Below, piece after piece: positions 30,916 through 38,313 of a stretch of DNA of 64,000 bases. This stretch comes from a virus. The translations under genes were made by a program, and so were the position numbers. The stretch's first letter is position 1. Each line of letters starts with the position of its first letter. Under the pieces are notes generated by a model. It searched no databases and had not been told where the DNA came from. It saw only the letters and a list, made by a program, of their open reading frames with translations. The stretch is from IMG/VR virus record IMGVR_UViG_3300032738_000111, positions 1-64,000 of that record. One strand, given 5' to 3'.

Positions 30916-31588
30916 TAGTCTCAGCCTCCAGGTCCTGCCGGTGCTCAAGCTCGGCCTCACTGTCGTTCTCTTCTGCCCGCCAATCCTCCCGCGTTATCGC
31001 TCGCCGCTGGCTTGGCGTATCTGCATCCACTGCAACGAAGATGTTCACCTCGCGCCACCTGTCGAAGATGCGCTCCATCTCCGGCACTCCGCGCAGGTCC
31101 TCCGCGCTCACATTGGTCGTGACGCACGTTGCCCGCCGGTGCGCATGGCGCAGCTCCATGACCTCCTCAAACTGCGACAGCGCGAATGGCGACCGATACT
31201 CGCGGCAGAGGTCATCTAGCAGCAGCAGGCTACATTCCGCCTCGGTAATGTCCTCAAGTAATACCAGCTCCTCTCGCGACTGTTGCGCCCTCCGGTGCAG
31301 CTTCCCAAAGAGATTCGCCGCCGTGGTGAACTTCACCGCCAGAGGACCCACTGGCAACGCCTTCGCTATTAGCGCAAGGCTGCTTGTCTTGCCGATGCCG
31401 ACGCCGCCGGTCAGCACCAGGCCATGCCCTTGCGCTATGCGGGCAGGGAGTGTCTCACAGTATTCCGCCACAATCTCCCGCATGTTCCCACTCTCTGGCA
31501 CCTGCTCAAGTTGCGGCGACCAGGCGTGGCGCGGGATGCCTGCCCGCTCAAAGAACCGCTCCAGTGTTGCCTGCTTTTTTGTGCTCAT
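30896..31588 (-). CDS. dnaC-like: DnaC/IstB-like helicase-loader ATPase
   Basis: 230 residues. AAA+ ATPase: Walker A LVLTGGVGIGKTSSLALIAKAL, Walker B CSLLLLDDLCREY, sensor-1-like ATCVTTNVSAEDL, arginine-finger region IFDRWREV. The N-terminal ~40 residues should bind the helicase or the replisome organiser encoded just upstream (4-nt overlap). It loads the host replicative helicase at the phage origin. The acidic tail (AEENDSEAELEHRQDLEAE) is unusual. Confidence 0.88.
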   Translation of the reverse strand: MSTKKQATLERFFERAGIPRHAWSPQLEQVPESGNMREIVAEYCETLPARIAQGHGLVLTGGVGIGKTSSLALIAKALPVGPLAVKFTTAANLFGKLHRRAQQSREELVLLEDITEAECSLLLLDDLCREYRSPFALSQFEEVMELRHAHRRATCVTTNVSAEDLRGVPEMERIFDRWREVNIFVAVDADTPSQRRAITREDWRAEENDSEAELEHRQDLEAETNDPNAT

Positions 31589-32604
31589 ACTTTCACACTC
31601 CCATCTGGGTTGCGGTCTATCTCCTTGAAGTCACTTGGCGGGATCGGGCCGCGACCACCGCCTGCCGCCGCTCGCGATCCGCCGGACTGTTGAGGTTCAA
31701 ACTCCCAAGGCCGGTTGACTGCCAGCTTGAACTGTTTGCAAAAGAATGCCCAGGGATTCGCGTTGCCTGTCGGTTGCGGCTTTGTGACAAACGCCTTCTT
31801 CACCGCCTGCTCAATGACTTCCCATCCATCGGCCTTGAAGAGTTCCGTCAGGCCGCTGTAGCCTTTCAGGTTTCCCTTGCCCTTCGGCATGTCGCCAAGG
31901 TCAAGCATTTCCCAACACTCCCGGATGACTCTCTGCACCTCGGTTTCTTTCCGAGGCTTCTTCTCAGGAGCGGTCTCAGGAAGCGGCGGTTGTTCGGGTC
32001 CATCATCAGGTTCTTCGACTTCAGAACCCGCCGCGATAGCGGCGAGAGGTTCTTCTACCTCTGCCTCTGTGTCTGCCTCTACGTCTGAGTCTACGTCTGA
32101 GTCTACGTCTAGGGCGTTTTCGCCGGAGTAGTCCATGACAAGTCCGGGAGTAGTCCGGGACTTCGGCTCTAATGCGTCTGTAAGCCCGTAGAAGGCGGGT
32201 TGCCTGTCACAATCTTCTTCTTCCATATATTGGCGCAACTCCTGCGGAAGTCGCCAGCAAGGAGGTAAGTTATTGACGGGTTGGCCTACTCGGCCCCACT
32301 TGATGCTTTGGTGTTTGTGGAAGTTTACGATGTAGAGTAGTTGCTTCCCATTCTCACTATACGGGTAGAGAAGGCCCGCCTCTACTTGAGCATAGATACA
32401 CTTCTGGACCTCGGCTTTTGTGATGTCCATTCCAGGGCAAACGCGGGCGCGATACTCCGTCGCCGACCCCGGCATAATCGCATAGACATCCACCTTCGGT
32501 AAACTCCAAGTGAAGAGAAGCGCAGCCATTGTGTTCCGCTCGGCGAGGCCGCAGAGCTTCTCGTCTGCGCCGATCTCCTCAGTTATCTTTGCCCACCTGA
32601 GCAT
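31585..32604 (-). CDS. Replisome organiser/DnaD-like replication protein
   Basis: 339 residues. N-terminal winged-helix-type region (WAKITEEIGADEKLCGLAERNTMAALLFTW...VDVYAIMPGS) and the VNFHKHQSIKWGRVGQP stretch are typical of phage replication initiators. An acidic linker (DVDSDVDSDVEADTEAEVEE) is encoded by a 12-bp DNA repeat near 32079-32110. The C-terminal helical part (QRVIRECWEMLDLGD...NANPWAFFCKQFKLAVNRPWEF) looks DnaD/DnaT-like. It pairs with the loader downstream. Confidence 0.75.
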   Translation of the reverse strand: MLRWAKITEEIGADEKLCGLAERNTMAALLFTWSLPKVDVYAIMPGSATEYRARVCPGMDITKAEVQKCIYAQVEAGLLYPYSENGKQLLYIVNFHKHQSIKWGRVGQPVNNLPPCWRLPQELRQYMEEEDCDRQPAFYGLTDALEPKSRTTPGLVMDYSGENALDVDSDVDSDVEADTEAEVEEPLAAIAAGSEVEEPDDGPEQPPLPETAPEKKPRKETEVQRVIRECWEMLDLGDMPKGKGNLKGYSGLTELFKADGWEVIEQAVKKAFVTKPQPTGNANPWAFFCKQFKLAVNRPWEFEPQQSGGSRAAAGGGRGPIPPSDFKEIDRNPDGSVKV

Positions 32605-32926
32605 CTACATCCTCCGGTTCGGTGCAATCAGGCTTTTCCCATAAAGAGAAGAAGTCCGTCTCCATCTCGTCACGCACTTCCTTGCCTGCGTTACTATGAA
32701 CGTAGCAGTGGCACGCACTGCATAAAACGATACCATTCTCGACTACTGCCCGAAGCTCTACGTGCGTGATATATGGCACTCGGTGATGCACCTCAAGGGC
32801 CATGTTTCGCTTAGGCCCATTGCCGCACAACTCACACTTGCCATTAGCCCTCCGTAGGCAAGCGTGCCGCCAAGATAGACACTCGCGCGTGTGCCGAAAC
32901 TTGTTGATCTCGCTGCGTCGTTGCAT
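32579..32926 (-). CDS. HNH endonuclease
   Basis: 115 residues from ATG 32924-32926, GGAGG 7 nt before. HNH fold: CELCGNG, LEVHHRVPYITHVELRAVVENGIVLCSACH, with the catalytic HH pair and the CxxC zinc site. Probably a small free-standing nuclease, homing or packaging related. First sure gene after the promoter at 33062-33090 and overlapping the replisome organiser. Confidence 0.85.
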   Translation of the reverse strand: MQRRSEINKFRHTRECLSWRHACLRRANGKCELCGNGPKRNMALEVHHRVPYITHVELRAVVENGIVLCSACHCYVHSNAGKEVRDEMETDFFSLWEKPDCTEPEDVDAQVGKDN

Positions 32927-33029
32927 ATTGCCAGCCTCCAAAGACGACAAGGCCCACTGCGAAATCGCACACCCGGCAAAGAGTGAAGGCGTTTTCTGGT
33001 GCAGTGGGCCTATATGGTTTGTGGGACAT
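32844..33029 (-). CDS. Possible small protein overlapping the HNH gene
   Basis: 61 codons from ATG 33027-33029 with GAAGGAAGG upstream, product SHKPYRPTAPENAFTLCRVC..FAVGLVVFGGW. It would be the first ORF after the promoter at 33062-33090, but its second half lies over the HNH start. Could be a leader ORF. Weak case. Confidence 0.25.
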   Translation of the reverse strand: MSHKPYRPTAPENAFTLCRVCDFAVGLVVFGGWQYATTQRDQQVSAHARVSILAARLPTEG

Positions 33030-33061
33030 GCAAAAAGCCTTCCTTCTTCGCCGGTATGCTC

Positions 33062-33090
33062 AGTCTATCACGCCGGGCCGCCGAAGTCAA
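33062..33090 (-). promoter_or_regulatory. Sigma-70-like promoter TTGACT-17-TAGACT
   Basis: Minus-strand TTGACT at 33090-33085, 17-nt spacer, TAGACT at 33067-33062. It lies just past the stop of the 33100 gene and ahead of the HNH, replisome organiser and helicase loader genes. Confidence 0.55.
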
Positions 33091-33099
33091 GCCCCTTCT

Positions 33100-33441
33100 T
33101 CACCTTCCCACAACAAGCAACACTCGTCGCGCCCTGGTAGCTGCCGCTTCTTCGTCGAGCAATCGCGCCGCAATCTGCTTCGCTGCCGCCCATCGGCACT
33201 TCACTGTCCGCTCTAGGAGCCACAGCCGAGCGCAGGCCTTGAGTTGGGGCACCGGCGGCTCCGTGCTTTTCCAGTGGGATAGCCATGCTGTAGCCTCCTC
33301 CCAAAGCATTTCCATGAGTCGGCCAGCAACCTCCTGTTGACCTATCGGCGGTCGGCACTCACAGATGCTCTGCGAGAACGCAGTCCCTACTGGGCGCGTC
33401 CATCCTCGCAGTAATTCCTCAGCAGCGTCTATCGCCTTCAT
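33100..33441 (-). CDS. Hypothetical helical protein
   Basis: 113 residues in an ATGA overlap with the DUF4031 gene, with AAAGGGAG upstream. Ala/Arg/Trp-rich and helical (ACARLWLLERTVKCRWAAAKQIAARLLDEEAAATRARR). One CEC. No family recognised. Its stop is about 10 bp before the promoter at 33062-33090, so it ends an operon. Confidence 0.55.
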   Translation of the reverse strand: MKAIDAAEELLRGWTRPVGTAFSQSICECRPPIGQQEVAGRLMEMLWEEATAWLSHWKSTEPPVPQLKACARLWLLERTVKCRWAAAKQIAARLLDEEAAATRARRVLLVVGR

Positions 33442-33662
33442 CCCGCCACTCCCTTTCTCAATCTCCGCAGCATCTCGCGGCTCGTCACTTTACACACATC
33501 TGGGTCTGCCATTAGCCGCGCCTTCGGGTTCGCCCATGCGTCATAGTGCGGGTGCTTCGCGTCGGCCTGAAACCACTTGCGCTTGAGGCCCACCTGCCGT
33601 GCCTTGGTGTGGAGTTCCTCTTCATCGGTTGACATCAGGTGGGTTCCGTCGAAGAAGAGCAT
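33438..33662 (-). CDS. DUF4031-family protein
   Basis: 74 residues. It shows the DUF4031 pattern: LFFDGTHLMSTDEEELHTKARQVGLKRKWFQAD, then HPHYDAWANPKARLMADP and a final VTSREMLRRLRKG. The family is frequent in actinobacteria and phages and has no known function. Upstream AAAGGGAGGGG is part of a boundary sequence also found at 34622 and 33441. Confidence 0.75.
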   Translation of the reverse strand: MLFFDGTHLMSTDEEELHTKARQVGLKRKWFQADAKHPHYDAWANPKARLMADPDVCKVTSREMLRRLRKGVAG

Positions 33663-34015
33663 CCCGCCCCTCCCTTTCGCTCAAGCTCCGCGTCTTCAAT
33701 CCGTGTCACAACACTTGACTTGCCCGCAAACGCCTCAATGCTTTCGAGTAGTCTGTTGTCTAACGAACCGCCCTCTCGCACATACTCAATCACGTATAAG
33801 CCTCCCTCGTCGCCGAATATCATGATGTGGAAATGAACGCCCCTGAGGTAGTCGAGCACTTGCCAGTGATTGCGGTTCAACTGGGTAAGCCCGAAGCCCT
33901 TTGGCCGTCCTCTCCGATGGCACAAGTAACCGAACCATTGCCAACCAGAAGCAAGCTGTCGGCACTTAGCCTTCGGCATGATGCGGAACCGGCGCATGAT
34001 CTGCGACTCAGTCAT
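33635..34015 (-). CDS. Hypothetical protein
   Basis: 126 residues. Alpha/beta, with LASGWQWFGYLCHRRGRPKGFGLTQLNRNHWQVLDYLRGVHFHIMIFGDEGGLYVIEYV suggesting a small sheet. Its ending DAELERKGGAG is encoded by the shared boundary element and overlaps the DUF4031 start by 28 nt. ATG overlaps the upstream stop. Confidence 0.5.
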   Translation of the reverse strand: MTESQIMRRFRIMPKAKCRQLASGWQWFGYLCHRRGRPKGFGLTQLNRNHWQVLDYLRGVHFHIMIFGDEGGLYVIEYVREGGSLDNRLLESIEAFAGKSSVVTRIEDAELERKGGAGCSSSTEPT

Positions 34016-34272
34016 GTTTTCACATTCTCCTTCGCGGCCTCAAGCTCCGCGTGTTTACGTTCTACATCGGCTATGGCGTCGGCAGCTAATCGGTATGGTT
34101 TCCATGTGGCCATGCGCGACGTGATGGGCGCATACTGCCAGCAACGATACTCCCAAGGTCGCCCGCGCAGGTTTTCGACAAAAGCCCAGGCATAGCGGCC
34201 ATCTGCGTCAGCGGGAAATCGCTTCATCCATCCACGCGGCACACGCTCCCATCCCTCAGGTAGCGGCTTCAT
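34012..34272 (-). CDS. Hypothetical protein
   Basis: 86 residues, starting PLPEGWERVPRGWMKRFPADADGRYAWAFVENLRGRPWEYRCWQY, like a small beta domain, then a helix (AADAIADVERKHAELEAAKE). The N-terminus resembles that of the 35053 gene (LEKLPEGWVFHQL). The last 25 nt carry the shared boundary element. 4-nt overlaps on both sides. Confidence 0.5.
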   Translation of the reverse strand: MKPLPEGWERVPRGWMKRFPADADGRYAWAFVENLRGRPWEYRCWQYAPITSRMATWKPYRLAADAIADVERKHAELEAAKENVKT

Positions 34273-34622
34273 TTCTTCGCGCCATCCTCTCCCGCAGCAT
34301 CATCAATACACCGCAGGTCAAGTATGTTGCCCATTCCCAACCTGTCTGTCATAGTCGGCTCCTGCAAGTACACCCAGAAGCTGAAGCCTCCATCCTCGTT
34401 TATCTCTCCACTGGGTGCAATCCAGCCAAAGCCGATTTGCTCCTCGCCGCGCCACACATCCACATCAAGTTCGCGTTGGGCTGCTGCGTATTCGCGGTCG
34501 CCTGTGGTAAGCGCACATAGCTCAACAGCGTCAAAGTCATCATCGGTGTAGTGCTCAGGCGATTCGCAATCGGCCCTTGCGATATTCACTATCTGGCCAC
34601 ACAGGAGTATTGTGTTACTCAT
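34269..34622 (-). CDS. Hypothetical acidic protein
   Basis: 117 residues: strand-rich (TILLCGQIVNIARADC, EEQIGFGWIAPSGEINEDGGFSFWVYLQ) and acidic. It ends DDAAGEDGAKK, encoded by GAGAGGATGGCGCG, a junction also seen at the end of the 35053 gene. Not recognised. Confidence 0.5.
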   Translation of the reverse strand: MSNTILLCGQIVNIARADCESPEHYTDDDFDAVELCALTTGDREYAAAQRELDVDVWRGEEQIGFGWIAPSGEINEDGGFSFWVYLQEPTMTDRLGMGNILDLRCIDDAAGEDGAKK

Positions 34623-35056
34623 CCAGCCACTCCCTTTCGCGCGGCCTCAAGCTCCGCTTCGGTAATCTGCCACAACCCCTGCCGACCGCGCATAGGTATC
34701 GGTTCGTCGAAGGACTGCGGGTTCTCCAGTAGCCAGTGCCACATGCCCCCAGCAAGTTCGGCCCACTCGCTGTCGCTCGGCCAGATACATCCCACAAGTT
34801 CAACCTGGCCGATGATTGCGCCGCGCCACGCCTTCGCATGACAAAGGGTCTGAATCAATCGGAGGTCCCATTTCCTTGTGTCGTTATTGGCATACTCTAA
34901 CAACTTGTCGAAGCCATCAGTGCTCCACTGCTTGCCCGCATGTATCAGCAATGGACCTCTGTAGTGTATCCTTCGAGAACGATTCTCCACGTCCTTGATA
35001 CCGTGGATTATCAGACTTGCAAAGGGTTGGTGGACAGTCAGGCACTTATGAATCAT
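34619..35056 (-). CDS. ASCH-domain (PUA-like) protein
   Basis: 145 residues. The ASCH signature is clear: LTVHQPFASLIIHGIKDVENRSRRIHYRGPLLIHAGK (with the conserved E-N/K-R), then GAIIGQVELVGC and a closing GLWQITEAELE. ASCH domains bind RNA or modified nucleic acids, and some are N4-acetylcytidine amidohydrolases or nucleases. The target here is unknown. ATGA overlaps on both sides. Confidence 0.85.
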   Translation of the reverse strand: MIHKCLTVHQPFASLIIHGIKDVENRSRRIHYRGPLLIHAGKQWSTDGFDKLLEYANNDTRKWDLRLIQTLCHAKAWRGAIIGQVELVGCIWPSDSEWAELAGGMWHWLLENPQSFDEPIPMRGRQGLWQITEAELEAARKGVAG

Positions 35057-35382
35057 CCCGCACCATCCTCTCCGACGCCCGCCGCCGCGAGGTCCCCGTA
35101 GTACAGTTGCGCGGCCTCGCGACGAAGGGTCAACAGTTTTGCCTCCGTGTTCTCGTGCAAGGCGTCACACATGAGCGCGGTACTTCTCACTGTTATGCCA
35201 GGTACGGTTTCGAGACGTTTCGCGTTCCACCAATACTCGCCGACAAACCCATCCTTGCGTTTGTACACACGAGCCCAGGGGCAGCAATGGCATTCGCCGA
35301 AACGCCTCTCCCAGTAACCACTTCCATCATCCTCAAGCTGGTGGAATACCCACCCTTCCGGCAGCTTCTCAAGATTAGTCAT
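35053..35382 (-). CDS. Hypothetical protein
   Basis: 109 residues from ATG 35380-35382, starting TNLEKLPEGWVFHQLEDDGSGYWERRFGECHCCPWARVYKR. CHCC may bind metal. The N-terminal half is related in style to the 34012 gene (PEGW ... W ... R). Ends GVGEDGAG. It directly follows TnpB; any TnpB guide RNA made from the 3' end of tnpB would overlap this gene. Confidence 0.5.
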   Translation of the reverse strand: MTNLEKLPEGWVFHQLEDDGSGYWERRFGECHCCPWARVYKRKDGFVGEYWWNAKRLETVPGITVRSTALMCDALHENTEAKLLTLRREAAQLYYGDLAAAGVGEDGAG

Positions 35383-35384
35383 AT

Positions 35385-36698
35385 TCAATCCCCTTTCAGT
35401 GTTGCGCGACAGGATGTAAACAATTCCGATGACTGAGAAGCTAGTGTCTCCCCTTGCGTTTGAGGTTCCTGCTTCATCAGACCTAACAACTGTATCGGCC
35501 CTCCACAGGCTTCGGATTCGGCGGGACACCCGCCTATCTGTTGCAAACCTCTGTTCAATATGTTTCGAGCCGCGTTTACGTCACGGCCAATGCTTAGTCC
35601 GCACTCAGGACAGTCATGGACTCTGTCCCACAGGCGCTTCGGTACAATCGCCCAGCACTGCGAACAGGCCTGGGTAGTCCCTCGCGCAGGCACTCTCACT
35701 AACTGCGCACCTAGTTCTTCGCACTTATACTCAAGCATCTCGACGAGCTTGCTCCAGCCCGCGTCGGCAATGCTCTTGTGCAGGCCCTTCTCCCGTTGCC
35801 CTCCGCCAGCTTCCTTCTGCAATAGGTCGCCAGCTATTCTGTCCTCTACGGCTATCAGGTCATACTGCTCGACGAGTTGACGGGACAGCGTGTGCAGAAA
35901 GGCCTCCCGCGCATTCGCCACATCATGCTCGGCACGTGCTACTTTCAGCGCCGCCTTTTTCCGGTTTGCCGAACCCTTCTTTGCCCTTGCCAGCCGACGC
36001 GCCAGTTTCGTCCGCTTCTTCTGCGCATTCCGATAGTATTGCGGTGGCTTCACTTCTTCGCCTTCCGAGGTGGTAATCAACGACGAGCAGCCTACGTCGA
36101 TGCCAATACAACGCAACGGCTCCACTATGGGCGGTGCCGGTATCCCGTTGTCGCCTGCCAAGGCAACATACCATTTCCCGGCAACGCGCCGGACAGAGAG
36201 GGCCTTCACGTCGAGGTTGGGCGGCACTTTTGGACGGGCGTTGATCAAGCCAATTTTAGGCACATTGACCTTGCCGTCGCGCCACTGCTCCACATCGCCC
36301 GCGTCGCGCGATATGAGATTCGGGGTATCGCGCTTTGGCCTTGGATACCCAGGCCGCTCGCCGTTCTTACAGCGCCGGAAGAATGCCTGGAAAGCAACGT
36401 CGAGGTTCTTCAGTACGCCTCGCGCAAAGACACTCGGCACAGCCCTCAATTCAGGATATTGTTTGCGGGACTTCGCTAACTGTGCGCATTGATCAATGTA
36501 GGATATTGACCACTTCTTCTTGATGGCGGAGGCGTCTTCATTTGGCTTCTCATCCAACTCCCGCTTGCAACCCTCCCACGCCTGCTCGCGGTCAAGCAGT
36601 GAGTAGTTCCAGAGGCGGCGGCAGATTTCCATCCATGCCAACAACTGAGCTTCCTGCGCCTTCGTCGGATATAGGCGATACTTCTGGGCGCGTATCAT
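35385..36698 (-). CDS. tnpB: TnpB (IS200/IS605-type RNA-guided nuclease), standalone
   Basis: 437 residues from ATG 36696-36698. N-terminal IRAQKYRLYPTKAQEAQL with helical wedge region, then RuvC-I CIGIDVGCSS, RuvC-II LIAVEDRIAG, zinc ribbon ACSQCWAIVPKRLWDRVHDCPECG, RuvC-III IGRDVNAARNIL. All catalytic acids are present. The C-terminal tail with ACGGP...MKQEP is typical of IS605 members. No TnpA lies near. Promoter 36829-36857 gives a 130-nt leader. In known systems the guide RNA is made from the 3' end of tnpB, here around 35300-35500. Confidence 0.92.
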   Translation of the reverse strand: MIRAQKYRLYPTKAQEAQLLAWMEICRRLWNYSLLDREQAWEGCKRELDEKPNEDASAIKKKWSISYIDQCAQLAKSRKQYPELRAVPSVFARGVLKNLDVAFQAFFRRCKNGERPGYPRPKRDTPNLISRDAGDVEQWRDGKVNVPKIGLINARPKVPPNLDVKALSVRRVAGKWYVALAGDNGIPAPPIVEPLRCIGIDVGCSSLITTSEGEEVKPPQYYRNAQKKRTKLARRLARAKKGSANRKKAALKVARAEHDVANAREAFLHTLSRQLVEQYDLIAVEDRIAGDLLQKEAGGGQREKGLHKSIADAGWSKLVEMLEYKCEELGAQLVRVPARGTTQACSQCWAIVPKRLWDRVHDCPECGLSIGRDVNAARNILNRGLQQIGGCPAESEACGGPIQLLGLMKQEPQTQGETLASQSSELFTSCRATLKGD

Positions 36699-36828
36699 CA
36701 CAAGCTCCAGAATCAGATAGCCCGCCCACTTTCGATTGCGCTTCGTCCGCAGAGACGCAGTGCCTTCGATAGATGGACGGGCTATAATGAGTCGCACAAA
36801 AAGCACTGCTGACTCTGCGGATACTCTG

Positions 36829-36857
36829 ATTATAGAGGTTGCTGGCACTGGAGTCAA
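36829..36857 (-). promoter_or_regulatory. Strong sigma-70-like promoter TTGACT-17-TATAAT
   Basis: Minus-strand TTGACT at 36857-36852, 17-nt spacer, perfect TATAAT at 36834-36829. It lies directly after the stop of the 36865 gene and drives tnpB and probably the small genes after it. It is the best promoter match in the window. Confidence 0.75.
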
Positions 36858-36864
36858 GGCCTTT

Positions 36865-37491
36865 CTACGGGAGTTTGTTCTGGCGGTATGCTTCTTCGAT
36901 GACTTGCTCGTGCCGTGAATGCGCTTGCCATATCCGACCGTGCTTCTGCGTCCGGTGCATGTATCCAATGGAGCGGCCTGGCAGCCAGTCGTGATAGCGG
37001 CGAGGGTAAAACACCCTCTTCGCTACAGCGTATCCGCGCAAGCCCCACTCGTAGTAACCATGCCACTCTTTGCAGTGAGCGCGAATGTTCGCCTTCGGGT
37101 CTGTGCTGCCACCTGGACGATCCGTAGGCCCCGCGCATCCATTCGTCGCCCTGTAGTGACATCGCAGGCCGATACCTGCCGCGCAATACGCCAATCCCAT
37201 TTGCCAGTCTGCGCCCATGCCGAGTCGCTCGTATTCACTCACAAAGAATTCGCAGAATGGCAGAAATCCGCTGCTTGGATAAAGTTCCCGTACAATCAGC
37301 CGACACTTAGCGACGCGCAACGCATGGACTGAGACCATCGGCCCCGCCTCGCTCACCCTCTGCGCCCTCGGCTCCGGCATGGCGGGTAGTTCCTGCGGCT
37401 CCGCCTGCGTGTGCAGGCATACAAGCCAGACTATTGCGGCGGCGACGAGGACCCAGAACAAGCCTCTGTACGGGTTGCGGTCAGGTATCAT
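36865..37491 (-). CDS. Membrane-anchored protein, possibly lysozyme-like
   Basis: 208 residues from ATG 37489-37491, GGAGGAGG upstream. N-terminal anchor (GLFWVLVAAAIVWLVCLH), then an exported domain with Cys pairs (VAKCRLIVRELYPSSGFLPFCEFFVSEYERLGMGADWQMGLAYCAAGIGLRCHYRATNGCAGPTD...). The helical layout with E and a GxG-rich central part recalls lytic transglycosylases, but I cannot place the catalytic Glu. Could act on the host envelope. Confidence 0.5.
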   Translation of the reverse strand: MIPDRNPYRGLFWVLVAAAIVWLVCLHTQAEPQELPAMPEPRAQRVSEAGPMVSVHALRVAKCRLIVRELYPSSGFLPFCEFFVSEYERLGMGADWQMGLAYCAAGIGLRCHYRATNGCAGPTDRPGGSTDPKANIRAHCKEWHGYYEWGLRGYAVAKRVFYPRRYHDWLPGRSIGYMHRTQKHGRIWQAHSRHEQVIEEAYRQNKLP

Positions 37492-37690
37492 CGCGGGCCT
37501 CCTCCTCCGCCTGCTCGCAACAGTCTGCTGCCCGTTCTTCGCCACCGTCGAGCTTGCCACAGATGTCGCAACGCCATGCCCATCCGGGGCTGACGGTGCG
37601 GGCATGGCAGACAGGACAGGTATCAGACACGCCCTCAGAGTTTGCCAGACAGTTGGAACAGTGCGCAAACGGAACGTAGCTACTTGGCAT
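37481..37690 (-). CDS. Small double zinc-ribbon protein
   Basis: 69 residues, AGGAGGAG before ATG. Four Cys pairs: AHCSNCLANSEG, DTCPVCHART, WRCDICGKL and a final DCC. Two zinc ions may be bound. Acidic C-terminus. It overlaps both neighbours. Role unknown. Confidence 0.65.
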   Translation of the reverse strand: MPSSYVPFAHCSNCLANSEGVSDTCPVCHARTVSPGWAWRCDICGKLDGGEERAADCCEQAEEEARDDT

Positions 37691-38162
37691 TGTTCTCCTC
37701 CTCCGCCTGAAAGAACTCGCGGGCCTGCTGGAGCCATGCCTTTGTCTCTGGAGCCGTTGCCAAGTCGTCCATGTGCTTGATAGTTCTTTGGATTGTAGTG
37801 AAGTTCTGCGGTGCCCAGTTAGCCACGTCAGTCAAGCTGTCGAGGTCATAGAGTTGGACGAGCACAGTCGCACCAAATCGGAAGCACTCAAAGTGCTCTA
37901 TGTCTTCGAGCAACAGGTGGGCAGCAAGCCTCGCCGCAATCTCCAGCGCGCGCCGCTCCCTGTCTGGACTGAGCTTCTCGGTCTGCTCAATAAGCTCTCC
38001 GATGCGGCTGAAAACAGGCCCCCAGTGGATGTGGTACTGGCTGTCGCCAAACTCCACGCGCAAATCGGCAGCGTACTTTTCAATACTCGCCTTGACACGT
38101 TGGAGACTGCTCGGCGTCTCGACCACCGCCTCGGTTATCGGCTGCTTCGCCCTCTCGACCAT
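37680..38162 (-). CDS. Hypothetical helical protein
   Basis: 160 residues. Helical throughout (SSLQRVKASIEKYAADLRVEFG, RIGELIEQTEKLSPDRERRALEIAARLAAHLLLEDIEHF, TTIQRTIKHMDDLA). Probably a small oligomeric protein. No motif recognised. Its end contains the ribosome-binding site of the zinc-ribbon gene. Confidence 0.5.
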   Translation of the reverse strand: MVERAKQPITEAVVETPSSLQRVKASIEKYAADLRVEFGDSQYHIHWGPVFSRIGELIEQTEKLSPDRERRALEIAARLAAHLLLEDIEHFECFRFGATVLVQLYDLDSLTDVANWAPQNFTTIQRTIKHMDDLATAPETKAWLQQAREFFQAEEENNAK

Positions 38163-38165
38163 TCT

Positions 38166-38276
38166 CTACAGGCCTCCCTTCAGAACATAGCCGAGAACAC
38201 CTGCAAGCAACGCAGCAGCGATTACCGCAACGCAGCCCCATCCGCTCGGCCATTCGTCGTATTCCCGCTTTCCCAT
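38166..38276 (-). CDS. Small single-pass membrane protein
   Basis: 36 residues from ATG 38274-38276, GAGGGA upstream. KREYDEWPSGWG then one TM helix CVAVIAAALLAGVLGYVL and KGGL. Similar in design to the 3195, 44927 and 46891 ORFs. Function unknown. Confidence 0.55.
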   Translation of the reverse strand: MGKREYDEWPSGWGCVAVIAAALLAGVLGYVLKGGL

Positions 38277-38313
38277 TTCAGTCCCTCCCGAAGAATCTGC
38301 GCCTCGTCTGTTG

